A stretch of 64,000 bases of DNA from Streptomyces sp. CB01201 (GCF_002803085.1 NZ_NNBJ01000011.1:62001-126000), one strand, 5' to 3'. Numbered from the stretch's first letter, positions 24,821 to 33,762 are shown. A program made the numbers and translations. Notes: generated from the sequence alone by a model not told the origin.

Positions 24821-25032
24821 ACGGACGAAGCTCGATCCGTCCCGGCCGGAACGGACCCGGCCTGCGCCGAACGGACGGCCTGTGCTGAGGGGCGCCCAGC
24901 GTGAAGTGACCGTACTGGGACGAACGGCGCCCGTTGTCGCGAACTCCCCACAACCGGGCCCTGGTTGAGAGAAAACCCGCTGTCCCGCTGTCCGGCTTTC
25001 CGGCTGCCCGGTTCCGCTGTCCGTCTACTTCC

Positions 25033-25779
25033 TTAGGCTCCCGAGGCCAGGCGGGCACCTCCGTCCACCGTCAGGACGATGCCGGTCGTGAAGCTGTTGC
25101 CCACCAGGAAGGAGATCGCGTCCGCGATGTCCTCGGGGCGGCCGCAGCGGCCGGCCGGGGTGGACTTGGCGTAGGCCGCGAAGGTCTCCGCCTTGGCGTC
25201 CTCGTCCATCCAGTCCCACCACGGGGTGTCCACCACCCCCGGTGACACCGCGTTGAAGCGGACCGGGGCCAGCTCCACGGCCAGGACCGGGACCATGGCG
25301 GCCACCGAGGCGTTGACCGCGGCCAGGCCGGCCGTGCCGGGCATCGCGGCGCCGGCCGACGCGGCGGTCACGAAGGTGATCGACCCGGTGGGGGAGAGGA
25401 CGTCGAGCGCGGCCCGCGCGGTGAGGCTGTGCGCGATCAACTTGCCCTCGCTCGCTTCGCGCAGGGCGTCCGTGGTGACCGAGCGGAATGGCCCGGCGGC
25501 CGTCGAGCCCGTGGCGGCGACCACGACGTGGTCGACCCGGCCGAGGCCCGCGAAGAACTCCCGCGTGGCCGTCTCGTCCCGGGCGTCCACGACCGAGCCG
25601 CTCGCCGTGGCCGCCGTGCCATCGGTCGCGGCCGGTCCGGCCAGGTCGGCCAGCGCGCCCCGCAGACGCTCGGGGTCGCGGCCGGTGACGACGACGTCCC
25701 GGCCCGCGCCGAGCTGGCGGCGCGCCGTCTCCAGGCCGATGCCGGAGGTGCCGCCGACGATCACAACTCGCTCATTCAT
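25033..25779 (-). CDS. SDR-family oxidoreductase lacking the usual YxxxK pair
   Basis: 248 residues with a classical SDR Rossmann fold: VVIVGGTSGIGLETARR at residues 5-21, GRDPER, and C-terminal SPGVVDTPWWDWM and GIVLTVDGGARL. The catalytic segment reads TFVTAASAGAAMPGTAGLAAVNASVAAM. Where Tyr-x3-Lys is expected the sequence has Leu and Asn, so normal proton transfer chemistry is doubtful. Family members of this kind in Streptomyces are often annotated as SDR without known substrate. Divergent from a TetR gene (103 bp), with shared operators, so that regulator is its likely controller. Confidence 0.85.
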   Translation of the reverse strand: MNERVVIVGGTSGIGLETARRQLGAGRDVVVTGRDPERLRGALADLAGPAATDGTAATASGSVVDARDETATREFFAGLGRVDHVVVAATGSTAAGPFRSVTTDALREASEGKLIAHSLTARAALDVLSPTGSITFVTAASAGAAMPGTAGLAAVNASVAAMVPVLAVELAPVRFNAVSPGVVDTPWWDWMDEDAKAETFAAYAKSTPAGRCGRPEDIADAISFLVGNSFTTGIVLTVDGGARLASGA

Positions 25780-25834
25780 GGTGCGTGTCCTTCCAGGCCC
25801 TCTCGTACGGGCCTCCGTGCTTTTCGAGGCTCAC

Positions 25835-25874
25835 TGTCTCGTAAAGAGTATTCCGAGACAGGGTGTCTTGTAAA
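25835..25874. promoter_or_regulatory. TetR operator region between SDR and tetR
   Basis: Inverted repeat TGTCTCG (25835-25841) / CGAGACA (25854-25860), plus a direct repeat TGTCTCGTAAA (25835-25845) / TGTCTTGTAAA (25864-25874). It ends 8 bp before the TetR start, so repression of both divergent genes is plausible. No Shine-Dalgarno precedes the TetR ATG, so that transcript may be leaderless. Confidence 0.65.
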
Positions 25875-25882
25875 CTGTCCGC

Positions 25883-26527
25883 ATGAAGGAAATCGAGAAC
25901 GGGCCGGGCGAGCCGGCCGACGGCTCCCCACCCCGTGGCCGCCCCCGCAGCGAGACGGCCAGGCGCTCGGTGCTCGACGCGGCCCTGGAGCTCTGCCGGC
26001 GCGACGGGTACCAGGAGTTGACGATCAAGGGCATCGCGGACGAGGCCCAGGTCGGCCGCCAGACCGTCTACCGCTGGTGGCCCACCAAGCAGGACGTGCT
26101 GCTCGAAGTCCTGACCGAGCTTCCGCACCGCAGTCAGGCCGAGCTCTTCCCCGACACGGGAGATGTGTACCGCGACGTGGCGGAGCTGCTCGGCCACACC
26201 TTCCGCCTCACCCGCGGAGCCATAGGGCGGGCCGTCGTCGGGCTGATGGCCGACGCGCAGGCGGACGCCTCGCTCGCGCGCAGGCTCCAGGCGGAAGTGA
26301 TCGCCCCGCGCCGGGCCGCGCTGCGCGAGATCCTCGAACGGGGCGTGGCGCGCGGTGAGTTGAGGCAGGACGGGCCCGCCTCCCTCGACCTGGCGGTCGA
26401 CTTCGCGTTCGGGGTGATGTGGTATCGGCTGCTCAGCGGTCACGCCCCGGTCGATGGCCCGCTCGCCGAGGAGATCGCCGCCGCGCTCGGCCCCCTCCTC
26501 GGAAGCGAGGCGGCGCGACGAGGCTGA
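25883..26527 (+). CDS. TetR/AcrR-family regulator next to the SDR gene
   Basis: 214 residues. N-terminal TetR helix-turn-helix: RSVLDAALELCRRDGYQELTIKGIADEAQVGRQTVYRWWPTKQDVLLEVL at about residues 30-80. The C-terminal domain (TFRLTRGAIGRAVVGLMADAQADASLARRLQAEVIAPRRAALREILERGVARGEL) is of the TetR_C_11-like type. It should bind the palindromes upstream and repress itself and the SDR gene until an unknown ligand binds. Confidence 0.9.
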   Translation: MKEIENGPGEPADGSPPRGRPRSETARRSVLDAALELCRRDGYQELTIKGIADEAQVGRQTVYRWWPTKQDVLLEVLTELPHRSQAELFPDTGDVYRDVAELLGHTFRLTRGAIGRAVVGLMADAQADASLARRLQAEVIAPRRAALREILERGVARGELRQDGPASLDLAVDFAFGVMWYRLLSGHAPVDGPLAEEIAAALGPLLGSEAARRG

Positions 26528-26837
26528 GGTGCGCGATCGGGCGGGGCGGCGCCTGGGCCGGGTCCCGCCACCCCGCCCGCCCCACCCGCCGGGGCCCCGC
26601 ACCCCACCCGCCGGGGCCCCGCACCCCACCCGCCGGGGCCCCGCACCCCACCCGCAGGCAAGTGCCGCGCGAGCGGCGCGACAGTTTTTTACTGACGCGT
26701 AACTTCACTCCTGGGCTACCCGTGCGTAATTTGGCGTGAGCACGCCCCGTACATACCCAGTACGGCACTCACTTGTGGTCCGGGCCGCAGGGCGAATCCC
26801 CCATCGCAACTCCCTTGAGCCGCAAGGAGATCACCCG
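26528..26837. repeat. 310-bp gap: 22-bp tandem repeats and lipase promoter region
   Basis: 26581-26646 contains three exact tandem copies of a 22-bp unit starting CCCACCCGCCGGGG, plus a partial fourth. 26680-26760 is less GC-rich (run of T at 26683-26689) and contains two GCGTAA(C/T)TT-like boxes (26696-26703, 26723-26729) in direct orientation, probably the promoter region of the lipase gene. Confidence 0.65.
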
Positions 26838-27698
26838 ATGCTGCCCTGGAAACGTGTGCTCAGACCGCTGTCGGCGCTGTTGCTCGCCGCCGCGGCCTCG
26901 CTCGCCCCGGCCACCGCCGCGCACGCCCAGTCCGCGCCGAGCAGTGGCTGGAACAACTACGCGTGCAAGCCGTCCGCCGCCCACCCCCGGCCCGTCGTCC
27001 TGGTGCACGGCACCTTCGGCAACGGCACCGACAACTGGCTGGCCCTCGCGCCGTACCTGGTCGACCGCGGCTACTGCGTCTTCTCGCTCGACTACGGCCA
27101 GCTCCCCGGCGTTCCGCTCTTCGACGGCCTCGGGCCCATCGACAAGTCGGCCGCCCAGCTCGCCACCTTCGTCGACAAGGTGCTCGCCGCGACCGGCACG
27201 CCCAAGGTCGACCTGGTGGGCCACTCGCAGGGCGGCATGATGCCGCGCTGGTACCTGAAGTTCCTCGGCGGCGCCCCCAAGGTCAACGCGCTCGTCGGCA
27301 TCGCCCCCGACAACCACGGAACCACTCTCGACGGCCTCACCCAGCTGCTGCCCTACTTCCCCGGCGCCCAGGACCTGTTGACGCTCGCCACCCCCGGGCT
27401 CGCCGACCAGATCGCCGGATCGCCCTTCGTCACCAAGCTGAACCAGGGCGGCGACACCGTCCCCGGCGTCCACTACACGGTCATCGCGACCAAGTACGAC
27501 GAGGTGGTCACCCCGTACCGCACGCAGTTCCTCGACGGCCCCGACGTCCACAACGTCCTCATCCAGGACAAGTGTGCGCTCGACCTCTCCGAACACGTGG
27601 CGATCGGCCTCACCGACCGCGTCACCTACCACGAGGTGACCAACGCGCTGGATCCCGCCCACGCCACCCCCACCACCTGCGCCTCCGCCATCGGCTGA
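26838..27698 (+). CDS. Secreted triacylglycerol lipase/esterase (alpha/beta hydrolase)
   Basis: 286 residues. Signal peptide to about residue 32 (ending AHAQSAPSS) and then a lipase fold: VVLVHGTFGNGTDNW (oxyanion HG), DLVGHSQGGMMPRW with the GHSQGG nucleophile Ser, DEVVTPYRTQF for the acid, and DLSEHVAIG for the His. Cys residues in NYACKPS, RGYCVFS, DKCALDL and TTCASAIG could pair as disulfides in the exported enzyme. ATG 26838 follows AAGGAG at 26824-26829. Extracellular hydrolysis of acyl glycerides or esters is expected. Convergent with the LPMO gene, sharing a bidirectional terminator. Confidence 0.92.
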   Translation: MLPWKRVLRPLSALLLAAAASLAPATAAHAQSAPSSGWNNYACKPSAAHPRPVVLVHGTFGNGTDNWLALAPYLVDRGYCVFSLDYGQLPGVPLFDGLGPIDKSAAQLATFVDKVLAATGTPKVDLVGHSQGGMMPRWYLKFLGGAPKVNALVGIAPDNHGTTLDGLTQLLPYFPGAQDLLTLATPGLADQIAGSPFVTKLNQGGDTVPGVHYTVIATKYDEVVTPYRTQFLDGPDVHNVLIQDKCALDLSEHVAIGLTDRVTYHEVTNALDPAHATPTTCASAIG

Positions 27699-27743
27699 CC
27701 CGCCGTCGAACCGTCCGCCGCTCACGCGACGACCCCACGAGAC

Positions 27744-27772
27744 CGCCCCCTCCCGGGATCCGGGAGGGGGCG
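27744..27772. terminator. Bidirectional terminator between lipase and LPMO genes
   Basis: Perfect 13-bp stem (27744-27756 with 27760-27772) and 3-base GAT loop, between convergent genes. Confidence 0.85.
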
Positions 27773-27793
27773 GCGCGGCGTGCGAGCCGGACG

Positions 27794-28864
27794 TCAGCGG
27801 CCGTGCCGGCCGGAGGCCACCGCCTTGCGGCGGAGCGTCCCGAAGAACGCCGCGGCACCCACCGCGATCGCGCCCGCGCCGCCGATGGCGAGGTACGGGG
27901 TGCTGCTGTCGCCCCCGGTCTCGGCGAGGTTCTGCGTACCGGTCGTGCCCGTCGTGCCCGTCGTGCCGGTTCCGCCCGTCGTGGTGACCGGGGTGCTCGC
28001 CGCCGCCCCGTCCGGCTGCGGCTGGTTGCCGGCGGCCTCCGGGGTCGCGGCCGCGGCGGTGCCCGGCTGCGTGCCCGGGGTGGCGGAGGCGTCGTGGTGG
28101 TGCTGGACCGTCGACTTGGCCTCGCCGTCCGCGATCTCCTGGTCGGTGGGCGCGGAGGGCGCCGGAGCGGGGGCGCCCGCCGTGCCGCTGTCCTTGCCGA
28201 ACACCACGTCGGAGCAGGTGTAGAAGGCCTCCGGGCTGTCCGAGCGCTGCCAGATCGAGTAGATCAGATGGCGCCCGGAGCGGGCCGGGATCTTCCCGTC
28301 GAAGACGTAGTCGCCGCCCTGCATCGGCGGGTCGGTGACCTTGACGAACGGAGTCGCCTCCAGATCCGACCACTTGAGGGGCTTCGACGGGTCGTATCCG
28401 TCCTTGGTGATGTACAGCTCGAACGAGCCCTTGTGCGGGGCCGTTCCCTTGTAGTGGAAGGTGTGGTTGCCCGCCGACAGCTTGCTGGCCGGCCAGTCGG
28501 CGCGCGGCAGATCGAGCCCCTTGTACTTGTCGTTGCCGCCGCTGCACAGTCGGCCGTCCGGGATGATCTCCTTCGACTTGCCCGCGGCGTTGGCCATGTT
28601 CACCGCGGCCCAGTCGTAGAAGGCCTGCGCGCCGCTGGCCGCGACGGCCGCCTTGCACGCGGCCGACTTCGGGCTCTCCGGGCCCTCCGCGTAACAGGCC
28701 GAGACCCGGCTGACCGGGTCCGTCATGGAACCGTGGGCCGCGGCGGGGCCGGCCGCGAGCCCGGTCAGCGCGAGCGGCACGAAGCCGACGGCGGCGACGA
28801 CGGCGGCCCTGCGCCGACGGGGACCCCGCTGCGCGGACGCGGTGGAGAGCTGGGGGAAGGTCAT
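27794..28864 (-). CDS. AA10 lytic polysaccharide monooxygenase with LAETG sortase anchor
   Basis: 356 residues. The signal peptide ends at AAA|HGSM, so mature His44 becomes the N-terminal copper ligand of an AA10 (chitin/cellulose) LPMO. Further LPMO segments are GNHTFHYKGTAPHKGSFELYITKDGYD (second copper His), KIPARSGRHLIYSIWQRSDSPEAFYTCSDVVF and six Cys in the catalytic domain. A Pro/Ala/Thr linker with a (GTT)n-type run follows. The C-terminus has LAETG at 313-317, a hydrophobic helix and a basic tail (RRKAVASGRHGR), the layout of a class E sortase substrate. Thus it is probably displayed on the wall, unlike most secreted LPMOs. Minus-strand ATG at 28864. Confidence 0.95.
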   Translation of the reverse strand: MTFPQLSTASAQRGPRRRRAAVVAAVGFVPLALTGLAAGPAAAHGSMTDPVSRVSACYAEGPESPKSAACKAAVAASGAQAFYDWAAVNMANAAGKSKEIIPDGRLCSGGNDKYKGLDLPRADWPASKLSAGNHTFHYKGTAPHKGSFELYITKDGYDPSKPLKWSDLEATPFVKVTDPPMQGGDYVFDGKIPARSGRHLIYSIWQRSDSPEAFYTCSDVVFGKDSGTAGAPAPAPSAPTDQEIADGEAKSTVQHHHDASATPGTQPGTAAAATPEAAGNQPQPDGAAASTPVTTTGGTGTTGTTGTTGTQNLAETGGDSSTPYLAIGGAGAIAVGAAAFFGTLRRKAVASGRHGR

Positions 28865-29063
28865 CGTGACGTACTCCTTCGATGGTGCACGGGCATGGGG
28901 TGCGTGGGGGTTCGCGACTGCCGGAAGTCCCGTCCGGCGCTCAGCACGCTAGCCCCAAGAAACCGTGAAATGCCCTGCTGGGAGCGGGTGATGACGATCC
29001 TTATGGTCGCTTTAAGGAGACGCTAAGCGGGGGCACAGAAACGACCTGTGCCCCCTGTCCGTG

Positions 29064-29837
29064 CTACGCGTTGGGGTCCCAGACCGCGAGCTGCTCCATC
29101 TGCTCGGTGTCGCCGGTGGTCTCCAGGCCGTCGAGCGGGGCGCGGTCGTAGAAGTAGAGGACCAGTTCGCTCGCTGCGCCCCGCATCGCCATGTCGCCCG
29201 GCTCCGCGTCGGCGGCGAGGCCGTCGGAGCGGACGCCGTCGGCGTTGAGTGTCAGACGCCAGGAGCGGCCCTCGGTCGTGTGCAGGTCGATGGTCGCCGG
29301 CTTGAACGGCCAGGGGACGCTGGTCGCCGCGACGGTCGTGAGGAACTGGTCGACGCCCTCGACCGCGATGTCCGTCGGCAGCGGCTGTGCGGCCCCCTGC
29401 GTCAGCTGGACGTCGTACGTGTGGACGGCGAGTTCCTGGATCTGGTGCCGGGCCACGGCTCCGCTGGTCTGCGGGGCCTGCGAGCGGCCCCACCAGGTCC
29501 AGCAGCCGCGGTCCGGGCCGGCCTCGCGCAGCGCGTCGAGCAGGAGACGGGTCGACTCGGCGAGCCAGGCGTCCAGGGCTTCGCGGTCGCGGGGAGCGGT
29601 CGGAGCGCCCTTCGGGTCCGTCCGCGCCGGGGGCTCGGCGCCCGGCCCCGCCCCGACGATGGCGGCCTGGCGGCGGCGCCCGTCGCCGAGGTGCTGCGCC
29701 AGTTCGCGCAGCGTCCAGTCCGGGCAGGTCGGGACCTGGACGTCGAGGTCGGGGGCGGATGCGAGCGCGGCGCGGAACGCGGCCGAGCGGTCTTCGATCA
29801 GCCGCAGGATCTCGGGGAACTCCACTGTGTTGTGCAC
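29064..29837 (-). CDS. Maleylpyruvate isomerase-family mycothiol-dependent enzyme (DinB-like fold)
   Basis: 257 residues. The N-terminal DinB/MDMPI helical domain starts EFPEILRLIEDRSAAFRAALASAPDLDVQVPTCPDWTLRELAQHLGDG, with the metal-site HLG signature and a second His in HQIQELAVHTYDVQL. The C-terminal part is an SCP2-like domain (WRLTLNADGV ... ELVLYFYDRAPLDGLETTGD). Family members use mycothiol, the actinobacterial thiol, for isomerisation or transfer. Substrate unknown. GTG 29837 is the longest start; GTG 29825 is an alternative, and neither has a strong ribosome site. Confidence 0.87.
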   Translation of the reverse strand: MHNTVEFPEILRLIEDRSAAFRAALASAPDLDVQVPTCPDWTLRELAQHLGDGRRRQAAIVGAGPGAEPPARTDPKGAPTAPRDREALDAWLAESTRLLLDALREAGPDRGCWTWWGRSQAPQTSGAVARHQIQELAVHTYDVQLTQGAAQPLPTDIAVEGVDQFLTTVAATSVPWPFKPATIDLHTTEGRSWRLTLNADGVRSDGLAADAEPGDMAMRGAASELVLYFYDRAPLDGLETTGDTEQMEQLAVWDPNA

Positions 29838-30033
29838 GTCGGCTGTGTATCACGGCGCTCCCGCCGCCAGATAGCGAATTTTCGACACAACGCGGCGCCC
29901 GGAATGGTGAGTTGGTCTGCGCTGTCCTTGTACAGGCAGGCCTGGACACACGGTGGCTGCCCGGTCCCGACCGCGGGTCCCCGCAGCCGTGATGCAGGGG
30001 AACGGGCCCGCCCCCGCACCGTACGGTGACGCC

Positions 30034-30510
30034 ATGGACGACGAGATCAGGCTTGCGAACGCCGCCGACGTGCCCCGGGTCAAGGAGGTCACCGACGCCG
30101 CCTACCATCCCTACATCGCACGCATCGGGGTCGTGCCCGCCCCCATGGAGGCCGACCACGCGGCGAACGTCGCGGCGGGGCGCGTCTTCGTCGCGGGGGA
30201 CCCGGTAGCCGGGGTCCTGGTCCTCGTCGCGGAGCCCGACCACCTCTTCCTCGACTCGGTCTCCGTCCATCCGGACGTCCGGGGCACGGGACTCGGGCGC
30301 CGTCTGCTGCGCTTCGTGGACGACCACGCGCGGGCGCTCGGCCTGCCCGAGGTCCGGCTCTACACCAACGCGCTGATGTGGGAGAACCAGGAGATCTATC
30401 CGCGGTACGGATACGAACTCGTCGAGCGGCGCGTGGACGGGCCCTACGACCGCCTGCACTACCGCAAGGTGCTGGACCCGCGGGCCGGTGGCGCGGCGGT
30501 CCGGCCCTGA
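30034..30510 (+). CDS. GNAT-family N-acetyltransferase
   Basis: 158 residues. IRLANAADVPRVKEVTDAAY starts the fold; the acetyl-CoA binding motif A is FLDSVSVHPDVRGTGLGRRLLRFVDDHAR (VRGxGLG), and LYTNALMWENQEIYPRYGYELVER is the usual distal block. Substrate unknown. Monocistronic or loosely followed by the methyltransferase gene. Confidence 0.9.
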   Translation: MDDEIRLANAADVPRVKEVTDAAYHPYIARIGVVPAPMEADHAANVAAGRVFVAGDPVAGVLVLVAEPDHLFLDSVSVHPDVRGTGLGRRLLRFVDDHARALGLPEVRLYTNALMWENQEIYPRYGYELVERRVDGPYDRLHYRKVLDPRAGGAAVRP

Positions 30511-30577
30511 GCGCCGGCCTTGAGCGCTGGGCCTGAGCGCCGGGCCGATTGTCAGTGGCGGCTGGCACGATCGGGGC

Positions 30578-31168
30578 ATGGACATCGACTGGGACGAAGC
30601 AGCGGCCACGTTCGACAAGGAGCCCGACCACGGGCTGCTCGACCCCCTGGTGCGGGCGGCGTGGGACGAGCGGCTCGGGGGCTGGCTTCCGGAGCGCGCG
30701 GGCGAGTTCCTCGACCTCGGGTGCGGCACCGGGAGCCTGTCACTGCTCGCCGCGGCCCGGGGCCATCGCGTCACGGCCGTCGACCGCTCGGCCCGGATGG
30801 CCGAGCGGGCCCGCGCCAAGCTGGCCGGCACGGGCGCCGAGGTCCTGACCGGGGACGCGGCCCGGCCGCCCGTCGAGGGGCGCACCTTCGACGTGATCCT
30901 GGCCCGCCATGTGGTGTGGGCCCTGCCCGACCCCGAGGCGGCGCTGCGGCACTGGTGGTCCCTGCTGCGCCCGGGCGGCCGGCTGATCCTGGTCGAGGGG
31001 GTGTGGGGCGAGGCGGGCATACCCGCCGAGCGCCTCACCGGGGCCCTCGCCCCGCTGAACGCGGAGGCGCGCTACGAACGGCTGTCGGGGGACGCGCGGT
31101 TGTGGGGGCGCGAGGTGGACGATGAGCGCTATGCGGTGGTCGCCACGGCGGGCACGGCCGCGGCCTGA
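30578..31168 (+). CDS. Class I SAM-dependent methyltransferase
   Basis: 196 residues. Methyltransferase_11-type motifs: EFLDLGCGTGSLSLLAAARGHRVTAVDRS (motif I and the acidic end of strand 2), VLTGDAARPPVEGRTFDVILARHVVWALPDPEAALRHWWSLLRPGGRLILVEG. The small size suggests a small-molecule substrate, unidentified. Confidence 0.9.
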   Translation: MDIDWDEAAATFDKEPDHGLLDPLVRAAWDERLGGWLPERAGEFLDLGCGTGSLSLLAAARGHRVTAVDRSARMAERARAKLAGTGAEVLTGDAARPPVEGRTFDVILARHVVWALPDPEAALRHWWSLLRPGGRLILVEGVWGEAGIPAERLTGALAPLNAEARYERLSGDARLWGREVDDERYAVVATAGTAAA

Positions 31169-31226
31169 CGACCGGCGCCCGCCGAGGGGCCCGGGTCCGG
31201 TCGCAACCCCGCTTCGGATCGACGGG

Positions 31227-31733
31227 TCAGTCGATCAGGGCCGTGAACTGGCCGAGTTTCGCCAGGAGTTCGAGCTCGTCCAGGGCAGCGAGCGCGCGGG
31301 CCGCCGCCTCGGGGTCGCGCTCGGCAAGCCCGCTCTCGGCGAACTCGTCCTCGTCCAGGCGCAGTACGGTCGCGCCGTCGGCCGAGACCCAGAGGTCGAG
31401 GTCCAGGTCCTCCGCGATCAGCTCGCCGTCCCGGGCCACCGCGGGCCGTGTGATGTCGCAGTACCACCCCTTGAGCGCCGCGTCGCCGTCGCGGACCTCC
31501 TTCACGGCGTACCAGCGATCGCGCCAGTAGTGCTCGGTGAACACATCGCCCGGCTCGAACCGCACGAAGCCGAAGTCGCGGACGCCCTCGGCCGCCCAAG
31601 GGGCGACGGCGGTGAGCCGGACGCCGTCGTCGGACACCACCGACGCCGGATAACGCAGCTTCGTACGCCCGGCCTTGACCAGGACGATCTCGATACGGGT
31701 GCCGGCCTCGGCCGAACGTGCGGACGCGGACAT
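31227..31733 (-). CDS. DUF402 domain-containing protein
   Basis: 168 residues. DUF402 (FomD-like) block: GVRDFGFVRFEPGDVFTEHYWRDRWYAVKEVRDGDAALKGWYCDITRPA followed by DLDLDLWVSADGATVLRLDEDEF. FomD-type members are metal-dependent nucleoside phosphate hydrolases; here the WYCDI and DLDLDLWV motifs are kept. ATG 31733 is chosen for its strong GGAGGT; the longer upstream frame lacks one. Divergent from the GntR gene. Confidence 0.88.
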   Translation of the reverse strand: MSASARSAEAGTRIEIVLVKAGRTKLRYPASVVSDDGVRLTAVAPWAAEGVRDFGFVRFEPGDVFTEHYWRDRWYAVKEVRDGDAALKGWYCDITRPAVARDGELIAEDLDLDLWVSADGATVLRLDEDEFAESGLAERDPEAAARALAALDELELLAKLGQFTALID

Positions 31734-31897
31734 GACGTACCTCCGTGGCACATATCTGCTGACAGGAGCGGGGGTGGTGCGGAGAGTTCGGGGCGGTCGT
31801 GGCACGGTACGCGGGGGCCGGACGGGGGCGCCTTCGATTTTCGGGACCCGCGCCCCGCGTGTTCCCGGTGGGCTCCGGGGCGGGGGAGAATCGGCCC

Positions 31898-32272
31898 GTG
31901 ACCCTCAAGATCGTGATCGACCCGGGCGCGGCCACCGCGCCGTACGAGCAACTGCGCGCCCAGATCGCCGACCGGGCCCGCTCCGGGAAGCTGCCGGTGG
32001 GCTTCAAACTGCCCACGGTCCGGGGCCTCGCCGAGGACCTGGGGCTCGCCGCGAACACCGTGGCCAAGGCCTACCGGGCCCTGGAGGCGGACGGCGTCAT
32101 CGAGACCCGGGGCCGCAACGGCACATTCGTCGCGGCGGCGGGAGACGCCTCGGAGCGGCTGGCCGCGGCCGCCGCGGCCACCTACGCGGGGGAGGCCCGC
32201 AGGCTCGGTCTGGATCGGGAGGCCGCCCGCGCCGCCGTGGAGGACGCGCTGCGGGCGGCGTACGGGAAGTAG
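31898..32272 (+). CDS. Short GntR-family regulator (YtrA type)
   Basis: 124 residues: a winged helix (APYEQLRAQIADRARSGKLPVGFKLPTVRGLAEDLGLAANTVAKAYRALEADGVIETRGRNGTFV) and a short helical tail for dimerisation. YtrA-type GntR proteins often control ABC transporters, but none is adjacent. GTG 31898 is preceded by GGGGGAGA at 31882-31889. Confidence 0.9.
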   Translation: MTLKIVIDPGAATAPYEQLRAQIADRARSGKLPVGFKLPTVRGLAEDLGLAANTVAKAYRALEADGVIETRGRNGTFVAAAGDASERLAAAAAATYAGEARRLGLDREAARAAVEDALRAAYGK

Positions 32273-32298
32273 GCCCGCGCCGCCTGAGCCGGCCCACA

Positions 32299-32412
32299 CC
32301 GGCAGTCCGCGCCGGGCCGCACCGGCAGTCCGCGCCGGCCCGCACCGGCAGTCCGCGCCGGCCCGCACCGGCAGTCCGCGCCGGCCCGCACCGGCAGTCC
32401 GCGCCGGGCCGC
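32299..32412. repeat. Five 23-bp tandem repeats downstream of the GntR gene
   Basis: CCGGCAGTCCGCGCCGG recurs at 32299, 32322, 32345, 32368 and 32391, with a 6-base linker of GCC/CGCA type. There are no variable spacers, so it is not a CRISPR array. The array starts 26 bp after the GntR stop. Confidence 0.9.
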
Positions 32413-32427
32413 ACATGTACCCGGCCC

Positions 32428-32454
32428 GGCACTGCGGGTGCAGCCCGCACTGCC
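32428..32454. terminator. Hairpin between convergent gntR and AAA ATPase genes
   Basis: 11-bp stem (32428-32438 with 32444-32454, one mismatch), 5-base loop. Possible bidirectional terminator. Confidence 0.5.
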
Positions 32455-32503
32455 GATACAGCCTCGCTCCGGATACGGCTCCGTGCTCCGGATACAGCCC
32501 CGG

Positions 32504-33598
32504 CTACAGGTACAGCCCCTCGTCCGACCCCGGGCGCTGGTCCGGGACCGAGGCCGGGGACGTGCCGCGGCGCAGCGCGAACAGCTCGGCCAGGGTGGTG
32601 CCTTCGCGGCCGATGCCCTCCTCCGTGCCCAGCCAGCCCACCGCCTCCGACCGGGTCAGCGGGCCGACCTCGATCCGGGCGAGGCAGCGGCCGGGGCGGA
32701 CCACCGCGGGGTGCAGGCGTTCCAGGTCCTCGTTGGTGGTGACGCCCACCAGTACGTTGCGGCCCTGGCCGAGCAGGCCGTCCGTCAGGTTGAGCAGCCG
32801 GGAGAGCGCCTGGCCCGCCGTGTGCTTGGCCTCGCCGCGGATCAGCTCGTCGCAGTCCTCCAGGAGGAGCAGCCGCCACCGGCCCTTCGCGCTGCCGTCG
32901 TCCTCGCCGATCGCGATGTCCATGAGATAGCCGACGTCGTTGAAGAGCCGCTCCGGGTCGAGCACGCAGTCGACCTGGCACCAGTCGCGCCAGGAGCGGG
33001 CGAGCGTGCGCAGCGCCGAGGTCTTGCCGGTGCCCGGCGGCCCGTGGAGCAGCAGCAGCCGGCCCGCGATGTCGTCCGGGGTCACCTTCATCAGACGGTC
33101 CATGGCGTCGGCCACCGGCGCCGTGTAGTTGTGCCGCACCTCGTCCCAGGTGCCGGCCGCGATCTGACGCGTCGTGCGGTGCGGGCCGCGCCGGGGCGAG
33201 ACGTACCAGAAGCCCATGGTGACGTTCTCCGGTTGCGGCTCCGGCTCGTCCTCGGCCCCGTCGGTGGCCTGTTTCAGGACCTCCTCGGCCAGCTCCTCGC
33301 TGGTCGCCGTCACCGTGACGTCCGCGCCCCGGTTCCAGCGCGAGACGAGCAGCGTCCAGCCCGGGCCCTCGGCGAGGGTCGCGCTGCGGTCGTCGTCGCG
33401 GGCGGTGCGCAGCACCTTCGCGGCGGGCGGCAGCAGGGTGAGCCCCTTCTTGACCCGGTCGATGGAGGAGCTGTACGAGTACGGCTGCTCGCCCGTGGCG
33501 AAGCGGCCGAGGAAGAGCGCGTCGACGACGTCGGACGGCGAGTCGCTGTCGTCCATGGTCAGCCGGATCGGCAGCGTGGCCTCTGGGTTTGCGGACAT
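32504..33598 (-). CDS. DUF5925 domain AAA-type ATPase
   Basis: 364 residues. The N-terminal ~130 residues are the DUF5925 region (LPIRLTMDDSDSPSDVVDALFLGRFATGEQPYS). An AAA module follows: Walker A LLLLHGPPGTGKTSALR, Walker B RLLLLEDCDEL, sensor-1 NVLVGVTTNEDLERLHPAVVRPGRC. Such proteins are found across Streptomyces; function unknown, but the AAA part suggests remodelling of a protein partner. ATG 33598 (MSANPEA) is the start commonly used in this family; ATG 33607 would add three residues. Confidence 0.85.
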   Translation of the reverse strand: MSANPEATLPIRLTMDDSDSPSDVVDALFLGRFATGEQPYSYSSSIDRVKKGLTLLPPAAKVLRTARDDDRSATLAEGPGWTLLVSRWNRGADVTVTATSEELAEEVLKQATDGAEDEPEPQPENVTMGFWYVSPRRGPHRTTRQIAAGTWDEVRHNYTAPVADAMDRLMKVTPDDIAGRLLLLHGPPGTGKTSALRTLARSWRDWCQVDCVLDPERLFNDVGYLMDIAIGEDDGSAKGRWRLLLLEDCDELIRGEAKHTAGQALSRLLNLTDGLLGQGRNVLVGVTTNEDLERLHPAVVRPGRCLARIEVGPLTRSEAVGWLGTEEGIGREGTTLAELFALRRGTSPASVPDQRPGSDEGLYL

Positions 33599-33762
33599 GC
33601 CGCCCATGATCCGGCAACACGTCCGTACGCGCACGTGTTTTGTCCCGTTGAGCGGCGGGGCGCCGGCCGGGCCGGCGGCGGGGTCGCCGGGCGGGGGACG
33701 TTCCCTATGTGTTCCGGAGAAACTGGCCGGAACGACAACTACCGCCCGTACGCTGCCTCGTG

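Noticed and set aside
32299..32412. Short regularly spaced repeats that could look like a CRISPR array
   Set aside because: The 23-bp period leaves only 6 bases between repeats, which are themselves conserved; no cas genes are near.
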